In this document: one piece after another, positions 11,966 to 22,600 of the stretch | Numbering within the stretch: position 1 is the first letter of the stretch | How the letters are laid out: the number at the start of each line of letters is the position of its first letter | Origin: Penium margaritaceum | Lineage: Eukaryota; Streptophyta; Zygnematophyceae; Desmidiales; Peniaceae | DNA length: 48,353 bases | Reading direction: 5' to 3' | Assembly: GCA_023375785.1 (NCBI GenBank) | Contig: SZWC01001611.1 | Span: 226,545 to 274,897 of the forward strand | Program-made: the position numbers and the translations under genes | Notes under the pieces: generated by a model | Told to the model about the DNA's origin: nothing | Databases searched by the model: none | The model's input: the letters and a program-made list of their open reading frames with translations, nothing else

Positions 11966-11970
11966 TGTAC
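11966..11970. repeat. Probable target-site duplication of element 1 (left copy)
   Basis: The five bases before the LTR (tgtac) match four of the five after the right LTR end (agtac, 16622-16626). Satellite A lies on both sides. Because the flank is itself a tandem repeat, a chance match is possible. Confidence 0.5.
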
Positions 11971-13096
11971 TGTTGGAAAAATGATGAAATGGGGTATGCT
12001 CCAAAACGGCATAACGCAGAGGGCCAGGGGAGAGGCACCACTCTCTCCCCTGACCCTCCGCCTCCTATGCTACCCTACGCTATGCCTCATGTCTACCGGT
12101 GGGTCAGAAGAGAGGGTCTACCCATGCCTCCCCTGCCCATTCATACATACCAGTTGTTCGAGATAAACATGATCACAAGCAGCATATATTTTGTAGACCT
12201 TTGCACTACTGTGTGAAGTGGTCTGGAAGCGGTAGCCTGAGCGGAGCTCTGGCAGGAGGCTGACGTGGCATCTCAAAAGGAGTAAAAAGAGGACAGAGTA
12301 CCAGACTACCAGTCCGATCAATAAGAGGGAAGACAGTGCGGACAACTGGGGGGGGGGGGGGNNNNNNNNNNNNNNNNNNNNNNNNNNNNNNNNNNNNNNN
12401 NNNNNNNNNNNNNNNNNNNNNNNNNNNNNNNNNNNNNNNNNNNNNNNNNNNNNNNNNNNNNNNNNNNNNNNNNNNNNNNNNNNNNNNNNNNNNNNNNNNN
12501 NNNNNNNNNNNNNNNNNNNNNNNNNNNNNNNNNNNNNNNNNNNNNNNNNNNNNNNNNNNNNNNNNNNNNNNNNNNNNNNNGAGGGAAGACAGTGCGGACA
12601 ACTGGGGGGGGGGGGTGTGGCATCGATAAATATCGATGACACAGAAACTCGGAGGCCATCCGATCCAAGATCAACGACGCACGACCAATGCATAAATGAC
12701 ATACACCGGATCACATCGAACGCCACCGAAGACAGCACTATTCAGGTCTTATCAAAGGACCAGTGTGACCGGGACCCAAGTGCACACAGCAAAGACGGCA
12801 GGTGCCGGCGGCAGACGGCAGAACCGTGGCTGCGGAGCGAGAAGCATAGGAGGTGAAGGCAAGCGAGGCAGATTTTAAGGCAGATGCGATCCCATTCTCA
12901 TTATTATTTTCAGGACTAGATTTCAGTAGCATCTGTACCCAGGAGTTAGTCAATTTTGATGAAAGGGAGCTCATTTCTCTATCGCTGATTGAGCAGATCT
13001 GGCTGTGAGCGCCTGTGTTGATCTGCTCTGTTTTTTAGGCGATTGGTTTGCGCTGTCCAGAAAGTTTGTGGCATTCAACGATCTCACATTCTAACA
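11971..13096 (+). repeat. 5' LTR of element 1
   Basis: It begins TGTTGGAAAA and ends ATTCTAACA, directly followed by the primer-binding site. It contains the N gap at 12362-12580. When the N run and the repeated flank (about 37 bp) are discounted, the real LTR is close to 870 bp. This agrees with the 603-bp partial copy at 15728-16330 plus the 265 bp missing there. The two LTR copies differ by several percent, so the insertion is not recent or the copies come from different elements. An AT-rich CATATATTTTG at about 12183-12193 could be the U3 TATA box, but this is only a guess. A small palindrome (CATCGAT-4-ATCGATG, 12621-12638) lies downstream of the poly-G tract. Confidence 0.88.
12362..12580. 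other. 219-N assembly gap in the 5' LTR, probably spurious
   Basis: The gap follows a poly-G run. The sequence to its right repeats the GAGGGAAGACAGTGCGGACA block and poly-G found just to its left. In the other LTR copy (near 15818-15860) this region is continuous, with one block and one poly-G tract. The gap therefore probably represents no missing sequence. Confidence 0.8.
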
Positions 13097-13098
13097 TT

Positions 13099-13110
13099 TG
13101 GTATCAGAGC
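13099..13110 (+). other. Primer-binding site, initiator tRNA-Met
   Basis: TGGTATCAGAGC lies 2 nt after the LTR end. It matches the complement of the 3' end of plant-type initiator tRNA-Met, the usual primer of Ty1/copia minus-strand synthesis. A second copy, cut by the N at 16343, follows the truncated LTR at 16330. Confidence 0.9.
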
Positions 13111-13181
13111 GTGGTGTGCCACAAATCACTCAAGGACTGGTTGCGCTGTTCAACTGGATCAAGGAAACAACGTTCAGGCTC

Positions 13182-14138
13182 ATGGCGATATTCCACGGAG
13201 GCGGCATGGGTGATCAATTCAAATTTCAGCCGTTCGACGGCACCAACTACAATGACTTTGCATTCAACATGAAGATGGTCTTCTTGGCAAAAGGAATGTG
13301 GGGAGTAGTTTCTGATCCTCCCACTGAGACACTGGCTGCCGATGCCACTGAAGATGCTCGGCTTCAATGGCAACAAAGATGTGACCAAGCTTTTGCTCTG
13401 CTGGCCATGCAAGTGTCTGACAGGTTTGAATTTTTAATCAAAGACGGCAACCCAACACTGGATCCAAGACGTGCATGGTTGGCACTTCAACAGCGCTACC
13501 TGAAAGTGGGGGACTCTGAACTCCACAACCTCCTCATTCAATTCTGCGAACTCAAGATGGGCGATATGACCAAACTGGAGGATCACGTGGCACAGCTGAA
13601 GCAACTGGTTTACTGCATCGCAACCATGGGGCAGACACTTTCTGAAAAAGTGGTTGTACTTCGACTCTTTGCAAGTTTACCCTCCAGATTCAGCAACACG
13701 GTTGAGCAGTTATTGGCCTTCCAAGAACAGGGTGCAATGTTTGATACAAGACTTCAGACTCTGGAAGCTGCCAGAGTACTACCAGCACCTGCTAATGGAG
13801 GAAATGCAGCTGCTAATGCCGCCCCCGGAGGACAAGTTGTTGCGGCAGCAGCACCTGCGGCAGTCGGAGTCTATGAACTTTCCCTGGAACGTGCATGTGA
13901 CAGTCTATTTCGAGCTGAAGAAAAATACGTGAAGAGCCCTGAAGATATTGAAGCCGCCCTTGCTGCAAAATTTGGACACCATTATCAGCAGCAACGACAA
14001 CTTCCCGGATATCAAGGTCCTGGACAGGGAGGTTTCTCTGGCTCCAGATTCCCACCAAATCCAAATCTCCAGCGACTTCAAGCCTCCAGTGGGATTATCC
14101 AGCAGGAGCACCAGGAAGTAAAGGCTTCGAAAAGGTAA
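13182..14138 (+). CDS. gag: Ty1/copia Gag (element 1)
   Basis: This is a 318-residue Gag capsid polyprotein start. The ATG at 13182 (MAIFHGG) or the one 24 nt later (MGDQFKFQPFDGTNY) begins the conserved Gag N-terminus, F-DGTNYNDFAFNMK. The helical core of the copia Gag (UBN2-type) follows: WLALQQRYL, LEDHVAQLKQL, LRLFASLPSRF. The frame ends at TAA 14136-14138, just before the zinc knuckle. The knuckle is encoded in the pol frame from 14132 (CWNCHQLDHLNRFC, a CX2CX4HX4C). So Gag and Pol are separated by a shift of one base in about 14060-14135. That is either a 1-nt indel or a frameshift; no canonical slippery heptamer is evident. The product would package element RNA in cytoplasmic particles. 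Confidence 0.85.
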   Translation: MAIFHGGGMGDQFKFQPFDGTNYNDFAFNMKMVFLAKGMWGVVSDPPTETLAADATEDARLQWQQRCDQAFALLAMQVSDRFEFLIKDGNPTLDPRRAWLALQQRYLKVGDSELHNLLIQFCELKMGDMTKLEDHVAQLKQLVYCIATMGQTLSEKVVVLRLFASLPSRFSNTVEQLLAFQEQGAMFDTRLQTLEAARVLPAPANGGNAAANAAPGGQVVAAAAPAAVGVYELSLERACDSLFRAEEKYVKSPEDIEAALAAKFGHHYQQQRQLPGYQGPGQGGFSGSRFPPNPNLQRLQASSGIIQQEHQEVKASKR

Positions 14139-15874
14139 GATGTTGGAACTGTCACCAACTGGACCACCTTAACCGCTTCTGCGACAAACCACGACGACCA
14201 AGACATCCTGATGCTCAACATGCCGTGCCGACAACAGACACCTTTCAAACTGAGACTCCATCCAGTCTTATTGGCAGTTTCAGACAAATGACGACTCAAA
14301 TGACTGACAATTGGAATCAACTGCTCTTTCAATTAGAAACTCTTGGAAACACCAACATCGCCAGTGCCAACTCGGACAACACCAGTATCAACTTCATCAC
14401 TCCTGCTGACGACATCCCACCAACTGCATCCTCATCTACCATCCACAAGACGGCCTCAGAAGATGCGGAATTCATCCTGGAAGAACTGGCACTCTGCACC
14501 ATTGACAGTGCCTTCCTGCTGGCAGCTGGTATTCTGGCTTGGATCCTTGACTCTGGAAGCACCAGGCACATGACCTACAACAGAGCCTGGTTTATAGATT
14601 ACAGAGAATTCAAGAAACCAAAACCGGTTCAGACTGGAGATGGGCGCATCATTCCTGCCATCGGTGTTGGCACTGTCAAAGTCTCTATCAGTTTCCAACA
14701 GAAAGTGGCCTCCCGTACTTTCTCAGATGTCCTGTTTGTCCCAGATTTGGCTGCTAACCTTCTATCTGTAACACGCCTCAATGACAAAGGCTGCAATGTT
14801 GTTTTTGGAGCTGACAAGAGCTGCCGTATCTTTTCTGGCAATGGACACATTGTAGCTGAAGCCAAGAGAGAAGGCAACTCGACCATCCTTCCAACACTGG
14901 ACCTTGAACCTGATGACGACACACCTGAAGTGGCCTTAGCCGCCAGCGGACCCTCAAGCTCCTCATCATCACCACCTTTTTCTGACCTTCTGACGATGTT
15001 ATGGCACCGACGACTCGGTCACGTGCGTTTCTCCACATTGGTGACCATGTCCAAGCAAGGCATCGTTGACTCTCTGCCCCGTACTTTGACACAACCTAGT
15101 TCCACCTGCTGTGAGGGATGTCTCGCAGGAAAGCAACAACAGCAGCCCTTTCCCACTCACTCTGATGTCCGCGCTTCTGACAAACTTCATCTGGTCCACA
15201 TGGACCTTTGCTGCATCAAAGACCCTTCTATCTCTGGCAAACACTATTTCCTTCTTCTTCTTGACGACTTTACCCACTATGTCTGGCTCCGCTTCCTGCA
15301 TCACAAGTCTGAGGCTGCGGAACACATCATGACCTGGGTACGCCGTGTTGAAAATGAAACTGATCAACGAGTTAAGGCTGTCCGCTCCAACAATGGTGGT
15401 GAATTCATGAATCATACCCTCACCGCCTTCTACGAAGCACATGGAATCCAGCATCAATGGACAGTGCCCCATACGCCTCAACAGAATGGCCGTGCCGAAC
15501 GCATGAACCGCACCCTCCTTGAAAAGGCGCGCTCCATGCTCCATGCTGCCGGACTACCTACAGGTTTTTGGGCAGAGGCCATTAACACGGCCGGTTATCT
15601 CCTCAACCGCCTTCCCTGCAAACGTCTTCACAACCACAGCAATCCGTATGAAAGTTGGCATGGCCATGCCCCCAATGTTGGCCATCCGAAAGTTTTTGGG
15701 AGCACGGCCTATGCCTGGGTCCAGTATCCTGAGCGGAGCTCTGGCAGGAGGCTGACGTGGCATCTCGAAAGGAGTAAAAAGAGAACAGAGTACCGGACTA
15801 CCAGTCCGATCAATATGAGGGAAGACAGTGCGGACAACTGGGGGGGGGGGTGTGGCATCGATGAATATCGATGA
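14132..15874 (+). pseudogene. pol: Ty1/copia Pol remnant: zinc knuckle, protease, integrase (element 1)
   Basis: The frame reads in order: the CCHC zinc knuckle (14141-14182), a linker, and an aspartic protease with active-site LDSGSTRHM (near 14543-14571). The GAG-pre-integrase HHCC finger follows (WHRRLGH...CCEGCLAGK, about 15001-15135). Then comes the integrase core, VHMDLC, LLLDDFTHYVW, VRSNNGGEF, PQQNGRAERMNRTL. The first Asp (VHMD) and the Glu (GRAER) of the DDE triad are present. The second Asp, normally RSDNGGEF, is Asn at codon 15389-15391, so integration activity is probably lost. Coding sequence ends at about 15727 in FGSTAYAWVQ. From there the frame reads LTR until a stop at 15872-15874. 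RT and RNase H are missing completely. The frame has no ATG of its own in phase with gag. Confidence 0.88.
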
Positions 15875-16330
15875 CACAGAAACTCAGAGGCCATCCGATC
15901 CAAGATCAACGACGCACGACCAACACATAAATGACATATACCGGATCACATCGAACGCCACCGAAGACTACTATTCAGGTCTTATCAAAGGACCAGTGTG
16001 ACCGGGACCCAAGTGCACACAGCAAAGACGGCAGGTGCCGGCGGCAGACGTCAGAACCGTGGCTGCGGAGCGAGACGCACAGGAGGTGAAGGCGAGCGAG
16101 GCAGCTTTTAAGGCAGATGTGATCCCATTCTCATTATTCTTTTCAGGACTAGATGTCAGTAGCATCTGTACCCAGGAGTTAGTCAATTCTGATGAACGGG
16201 AGCTCATTTCTCTGTCGCTGATTGAGCAGATCTGGCTGTGAGCGCCTGTGTTGATCTGCTCTGGTTCTGAAGCGATTGGTTTACGCTGTCCAGAAAGTTT
16301 TGTGGCATTCAACGATCTCAAATTCTAACA
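15728..16330 (+). repeat. 5'-truncated LTR joined to pol, followed by a primer-binding site
   Basis: This 603-bp stretch matches the 5' LTR from CCTGAGCGGAGC to TTCTAACA but lacks the first 265 bp. Unexpectedly, it is followed by TTTGGTATCAGA (16331-16342), the primer-binding site that belongs after a 5' LTR, and then by a single N. So it is either the shared middle LTR of a tandem arrangement or the end of a contig from another copy's 5' side. Its last 75 bp differ at about nine positions from the next LTR fragment. Confidence 0.8.
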
Positions 16331-16343
16331 TTTGGTATCAGAN

Positions 16344-16621
16344 CAGAACCGTGGCTGCGGAGCGAGACGCACAGGAGGTGAAGGCGAGCGAGGCAGCTTT
16401 TAAGGCAGATGTGATCCCATTCTCATTATTCTTTTCAGGACTAGATGTCAGTAGCATCTGTACCCAGGAGTTAGTCAATTCTGATGAACGGGAGCTCATT
16501 TCTCTGTCGCTGATTGAGCAGATCTGGCTGTGAGCGCCTGTGTTGATCTGCTCTGTTTTTGAGGCAATTGGTTTGCGCTGTCCAGAACGTTTGTGGCATT
16601 CAACGATCTCACATTCTAACA
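16344..16621 (+). repeat. LTR 3' fragment, right end of element 1
   Basis: This 278-bp stretch repeats the terminal part of the LTR (16052-16330) after the N at 16343. It ends TTCTAACA directly against satellite A. This is the true right border of the insertion. The near-duplicate before the N is best read as an unmerged contig overlap between two similar LTRs. Confidence 0.8.
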
Positions 16622-19600
16622 AGTACGTGTAAGTGCGTGTAAGTGCGTATAAGTGCGTGTAAGTGCATGTAGGTGCGTGTAAGTGCGTGTAAGTGCGTGT
16701 AAGTGCGTGTAAGTGCGTGTAAGTAGATGTAAGTACGTGAAAGTGCGTGAGTGTGTGTCAATGCGTGTTAGTGTGTGCAAGTGTGTGTAAGTGTGTGCAA
16801 GTACGTGTAAGTGCGTGTAAGTGCGTGTAAGTACGTGTAAGTTCGTGTAACTGTGTGTAAGTACGTGTAAGTGCATGTAAGTGCATGTAAATGCGTGTAA
16901 GTGCGTATAAGTGTGTGTAAGTGCATGTAAGTGTGTGTCAGTACGTGTACATGCATGTAAGTGCGTGTTAGTGTGTGTAAGTGTGTGTAAGTACGTGTAT
17001 GTGTGTGTAAGTATGTATAAGTGTGTGTAAGTGCGTGTCAGTACGTGTAAGTATGTGTAAGTTTGTGTAAGTGCGTGTAAGTGCATATAAGTGTGTATAA
17101 GTGCTTGTAAGTGCGTGTAAGTGCGTGTAAGTTCGTGTAAGTGTGTGTAAGCATGTGTAAGTGCGTGTGAGTATTTGTAAGTACGTGTAAGTGTGTGTCA
17201 GTGCGTCTAAGTGCGTGTAAGTGCGTGAAAGTACGTATAAGTATGTGTAAGTGCGTGTAAGTGTGTGTAAGTGCGTGTAAGTGCGTATAAGTGTGTATAA
17301 GTGCGTGTAAGTACATGTAAGTGCGTGTGAGTTTGTGTAAGTGCGTGTTAGTGCGTGTAAGTATGTATAAGTACATATAAGTACGTGTAAGTGCGTGTAA
17401 GTACGTGTAAGTACGTGTAACTATGTGTAAGTGCGTGTAAGTGTGTGTAACTATGTGTAAGTACGTGTAAGTGCGTGTAAGTGTGTGTCAGTGCATGTAA
17501 GTGCGTGTAAGTGCGTATAAGTATGTGTAACTGCGTGTAAGTACGTGTAAGTGCGTGTAAGTTTGTGTAAGTGCGTGTAAGTGCGTGTAAGTGCGTGTAA
17601 GTGCATGTAAATGCGTGTAAGTGCGTGTAAGTACGTGCAAGTACGTATAAGTGTGTGCAAGTGCATGTAAGTGCATGTATTTATATGTAAGTACGTGTAA
17701 GTGCGTATAATTGTGTGTAAGTATGTGTAAGTGTGTATAAGTTCGTGTAAGTGCGTGTACGTGCGTCTCAGTACGCGTAAGTACGTGTAAGTTCATATAA
17801 GTGCGTGTAAGTGTGTGTAAGTGCGTGTAAGTATGTGTAAGTACGTGTAAATACGTGTAAGTGCGTGTAAGTATGTGCAAGTGCATGTAAGTGTGTGTGA
17901 GTGCATGTTCATATGTGTAAGTGCGTGTGAGTGTGTTTAATTACGTGTGAGTACGTGTAAGTGCATTTAAGTGCATGGAAGTGTGTGTGAGTGCGTGTAA
18001 GTGCATGTAAGTACATATAGTACGTATAAGTGTGTGTAAGAACGTATAAGTGTGTGTAAGTGTGTGTACGTATGTATAAGTGCATGTAAGTGTGTGTATG
18101 TGCATGTAAGTGCATGTAAGTAAGTGTAAGTGGATGTAAGTGCGTACAAGTGCGTGTAAGTGCGTGAAAGTGTGTATAAGTGCATGTAAGTATGTGTATG
18201 TGTGTGAACGTTTGCGTAGGTGCGTGTAAGTGCGTGTACATTCGTGTAAGTGTGTGTAAGTACATGTAAGTGCGTGTAAGTACGTGAAAGTCATGTAAGT
18301 GTATGTAAGTGTGTGAAAGTGCGTGTAAGTGCGTGTAAGTGCATGTAAGTGCATGTAAGTATGTGTAAGTGCATATAAGTGCATGTAAGTGCATGTAAGT
18401 GGGTGGAAGTACGTGTAAGTTTGTATAAGTGCGTGGAAGTACGTGTAAGTGCGTGTAAGTACCTGTAAGTGCATGTAAGTTCGTGTAAGTGCTTGTAAGG
18501 GCATGTAAGTACGTAAAGGTGGGTGTAAGTCATGTAAGTGCATGTAAGTGCGTGTAAGTGCGTGTAAGTACGTGTAAGTGCATAAAAGTGTGTATAAGTG
18601 CTTGTAAGTGCATGTAAGTACGTGTAAGTATGTGGAAGTGTGTGTAAGTATGTTTAAGTGCGTAGAAGTATGTGTAAGTGCATGTAAGTGCCTGTAAGTG
18701 AGTGTAAGTTTGTGTAAGTGCGTGTAAGTGCGTGTAAGTACATATTAGTGCGTGTAAGTTCCTGCAAGGACGTGTAGGTTCGTGTAAGTACGTGTAAGTG
18801 TTTGTAAGTACGGTTTACGTTCGTGTAAGTGGGTGTAAGTGCGTGGAAGTGTGTGTAAGTTTGTATAAGTGCGTGTAAAAGCATGTAAGTGCGTGTAAGT
18901 ACGTATAAGTGCTTGTAAGTGCGTGTAAGTGCGTGTTAGTGCATGCAAGTAAGTGTAAATGCACGTAAGTGCATGTAAGTTCGTGTAAGTGAGTGTAAGT
19001 ACGTGTAAGTGCCTGTAAGTGCATGTAAGTGTGTGCAAGTGTGTGAAAGTACGTGTAAGTTGGTGTAAGTGTGTGTAAGTTTGTGTAAGTGCGTGTAAGT
19101 ACGTGTAAGTGCGTATAAGTATGTGTAAGTGCGTGTAAGTGCTTGTTAGTGCATGTTAGTGCGTGTAAGTGCGTATATGTGTGTATAAGTGCGTATAAGT
19201 GTGTGTAAATACGTGCAAGTTTGTATACGTTCGTGTAAGTGCGTGTAAGTACGTGTAAGTGCGTATAAGTGTGTGTAAGTATGTACAAGTGCGTGTAAGT
19301 GCGTGTAAGTGCGTGTAAGTGTGTGTAGGTGTGTATAAGTGTGTCTAAGTGTCTGTAAGTGCGTGTAAGTTTGTGTAAGTGTGTGTAAGTACGTGTAAGT
19401 GTATGTAAGTACGTGTAAGTGCGTGTAAGTACGTGTAAGTGCAAGTAAGTGCGTGTAAGTAGGTGTAAGTGCAAGTAAGCACGTGTAGGTGCGTGTACGT
19501 GAGTATAAGTACGTGTAAGTGCGTTTAAGTGTGTGTAAGTGTGTGTAAATGCGTGTAAGTACGTGTAAGTACGTGTAGGTACGTGTAAGTACGTGTAAGT

Positions 19601-22600
19601 GCAAGTAAGTACGTGTAAGTACATGTAAGTGCGTGTAAGCATGTGTAAGTGTGTGTCAGTGCGTGTAAGTGCGTATAAGTATGTATAAGTGTGTGGAAGT
19701 GCGTGTAAGTGCGTGGAAGTGCGTATAAGTGTGTGTAAGTGCGTGTGAGTTCGTGTAAGTTCATATAGTGCGTGTAAGTGCGTGTACATTTGTGTTAGTG
19801 TGTGTAAGTATGTGTAAGTGTGTGTAAGTACGTGTAAGTGTGTGTAAGTTTGTTTATGTGTGTGTAAGTGCATGTAAGTGTGTGCAAGTACGTGTAAGTG
19901 CATGTAAGTACGTGTAAGTGCGTGTAAGTGTGTGTAAGTGCATGTAAGTATGTGTAAGTACGTGTATGTACGTGTAAGTATGTGTAGGTGCTTGAAAATT
20001 TGTGGAAGTGCGTGTAATTGCGTATAAGTGCGTGTACGTGCGTGTAAGTACGTGTAAGTGCATGTAAGTGCGTGTAAGTGCATGTGAGTGTGTGCAAGTG
20101 CGTGTAAGTGCATGTGATTGCGTGTAAGTATGTGGAAGTGCGTGTAAGTGCGTGTAAGTTTGTGTAAGTGCTTGTAAGTATGCGTAAGTACGTGTTAGTA
20201 CATGTAAGTGTGTGTAAGTGTGTGTCAGTGCGTGTGAGTGGGTGTAGGTACTTGTAAGTTCGTGTAAGTGCATGTAAGTATGTGTAAGTGCATGTAGGTA
20301 CGTGGAAGTGTATGTGAGTGCGTGTAAGTGCGTGTTAGTACGTGTAAGTGCGTGTAAGTGTGTGTACGTGCGTCTAAGTACGTGTAAGTACGTGCAAGTG
20401 CGTGTAAGTGCGTGTAAGTGTGTGTAAGTGTGGGTAAGTTTGTGTAAGTACGGGTAAGTGCGTGTAAGTACGTGTCAGTGCATGTAAGTGCGTATAAGTT
20501 TGTGTAAGTGCAGGTAAGTACGTGTTGGTACGTGTAAGTGCGTACAAGTACGTGTTGGTACGTGTAAGTGTGTGTAAGTGCGTGTAAGTGTGTGTAAGTA
20601 CGTGTAAGTGCGTGTAAGTGCGTGTAAGTTCATGTACGTGTGTGTAAGTGGATGTAAGTGCGTGTAAGTGCGTATAAGTATGTGTAAGTGTGTGTAAGTT
20701 TGTCTAAGTGTGTTTAAGTACGTGTAAGTGCGTGTAAGTGCGTGTAAGTGCGTGTAAGTGTGTGTAAGTGTGGAAGGGCATGTAAGTACGTTCAAGTGTG
20801 TATAAAAGCGTGTAAGTTTGTGCAAGTGCGTGTAAGTATGTGTAAATGCGTTTCAGTACGTGTAAGTGTGTGTAAGTTTGTGTAAGTACGGGTAACTGTG
20901 TGTAAGTACGTGTAAGTGCGTGTAAGTGCGTGCAAGTACGTGTAAGTGTGTGTAAGTGCTTGTAAGTGCATATAAGTGTGTGTAAGTGCGTGTAAGTGTG
21001 TGTAAGTGCGTGTATGTGCTTGTAAGTGTGTGTAAGTGCGTGTAAGTACGTGTACGTGAGTGTTAGTTTGTGTAAGTGCGTGTAAGTCCGTATAAGTGCA
21101 TGTAAGTGCGTGTAAGAGTGTGTAAGTACGTATAAGTACGTAAAATTACGTAAAAGTACGTGTAAGTGCGTGTGAGTGCGTGTAAGTCTTTGTACGATTG
21201 TGTGAGTACGTGTACATTTGTGTAATTGTGTGTAAGTGCGTGTAATTGCGTGTAAGTGCGTGTAAGTTCTTGTAAGTGCGTGTAAGTGTGTGTAAGTGCA
21301 TGTAAGTGTGCGTAAGTGCATGTAAGTGCGTGTAAGTACATGTAAGAGTGTGTACGTGTGTGTAAGTTCGTATAAATACGTGAAAGTATGTGTAAGTACG
21401 TGTACGTGCGTGTAAGTCCATGTTAGTGCGTGTAAGTATGAGTAAGTGCGTGTAATTGCGTTTAATAGCGTGTAAGTAGGTGTAAGTATGTCTAAGTGTG
21501 TGTAGGTGTGTGTAAGTGCGTGTAAGGGCGTGTCAGTGTGTGTCAGTGCATGTAAGTGTGTGTAAGTTCGTGTGAGTGGGGGTAAGTGCATGTAAGTGCG
21601 TGCAAGTGCATGTCAGTGCGTGTAAGTACATGTAAGTTTGTGTAAGTGCGGGTAAGTGTGTGTAGGTGCGTGGAATCGTGTGTAAGTGCATATAAGTATG
21701 TGTAAGTACGTGGAAGTACGTCTAAGTGCGTGTAAGTACGTGTAATTGCGTATAAGTGTGTGTAAGTGCGTGTAAGCGTGTGTAAGTGCATGTCAGTATG
21801 TGTATGTGCGTGTACGTTCATGTAAGTGCGGGTAAGTGCATGTAAGTGTGTTTAAGTGCATGTAAGTGCGTGTAAGTATGTGTAAGTTTGTGTAAGTGCG
21901 TGTAAGTGCGTGTATGTACATGTAAGTGTGTATAAGTGGATGTAAGTGTGTGTAAGTTTTTGTAAGTGTATGTACGTGCTTTTAAGTGCATGTAAGTGCG
22001 TGTAAGTGTGTGTAGAGTGTAAGTGCGTGTAAGTGCATGTAAGTGCGTATAAGTGCGTATAAGTGCGTTGAAGTGTGTGGAAGTACGTATAAGTGCATGG
22101 AAGTGCATTTAAGTACGTGTAAGTGCGTGTAAGTACGTGTAAGTGCATGTAAGTTCGTGTAAGTGCGTATAAGTGCGTGTGAGTGCGTGTAAGTGTGTGT
22201 AAGTGTGTATAAGTACGTGTAAGTGTGTATAAGTATGTATAAGTGCGTGTAAGTGCATGTAAGTACGTGTAAGTTTGTGTAGGTGTGTGTAGGTGTGTGT
22301 AGATGCGTTAAAGTTCTTGTAAGTGCATGTAAGTGCGTATAAGAGCGTGCAAGTGCATGTAAGTGTGTGTACGTTTGTGTAAGTGTGTGTAAGTATGTGT
22401 AAGTACATGTTAGTGCATGTAAGTGTGTATAAGTGCGTGTAACTGCATGTAAGTGCGTGTAAGTACGTGTAACTTCATGTAAGTACGTGTAAGTATGCGT
22501 AAGTGCGTGTAAGTGCGTGGAAGTGCCTGTAAGTGTGTGTAAGTGCATGTAAGTGTGTGTAAGTGCGTGTAAGTGCAATTAAGTGTGTGTAAGTGCATGT

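Larger units (their letters stand above)
3085..11970. repeat. Satellite A, block 1: degenerate 10-bp tandem repeat (GTGTAAGTGC)
   Basis: About 8.9 kb of uninterrupted tandem repeats has a 10-bp unit GTGTAAGTRY, where RY is GC, AC, GT or AT. The GTAAG core is the most constant part. Most variation falls at the CG formed between units (TG and CA forms are common) and at the purine before it. Rare 8-, 9- and 11-bp units change the phase, for example GTAAGTTGTG near 3611 and TAAGTAGTGTAAG near 4889. The plus strand has a TAA in every unit. The minus strand (ACTTACACGC) has no stop in any frame and so gives long spurious frames reading TYTHLHALTR. Element 1 interrupts the array at 11970, and it resumes at 16622. 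Confidence 0.97.
11971..16621 (+). mobile_element. Ty1/copia LTR retrotransposon 1, internally deleted, inserted in satellite A
   Basis: The order is LTR, tRNA-iMet primer-binding site, gag, protease, integrase, truncated LTR. Ends are TGTTGGAA and TTCTAACA, near-perfect inverted termini of the TG...CA type. Domain order gag-PR-IN identifies Ty1/copia. The rest of pol (IN C-terminus, RT, RNase H), the polypurine tract and the first ~265 bp of the 3' LTR are absent: pol jumps directly into mid-LTR at 15728. The right side also contains a single-N contig junction (16343), so the 3' structure may be partly an assembly chimera. As it stands the copy is non-autonomous. Confidence 0.9.
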
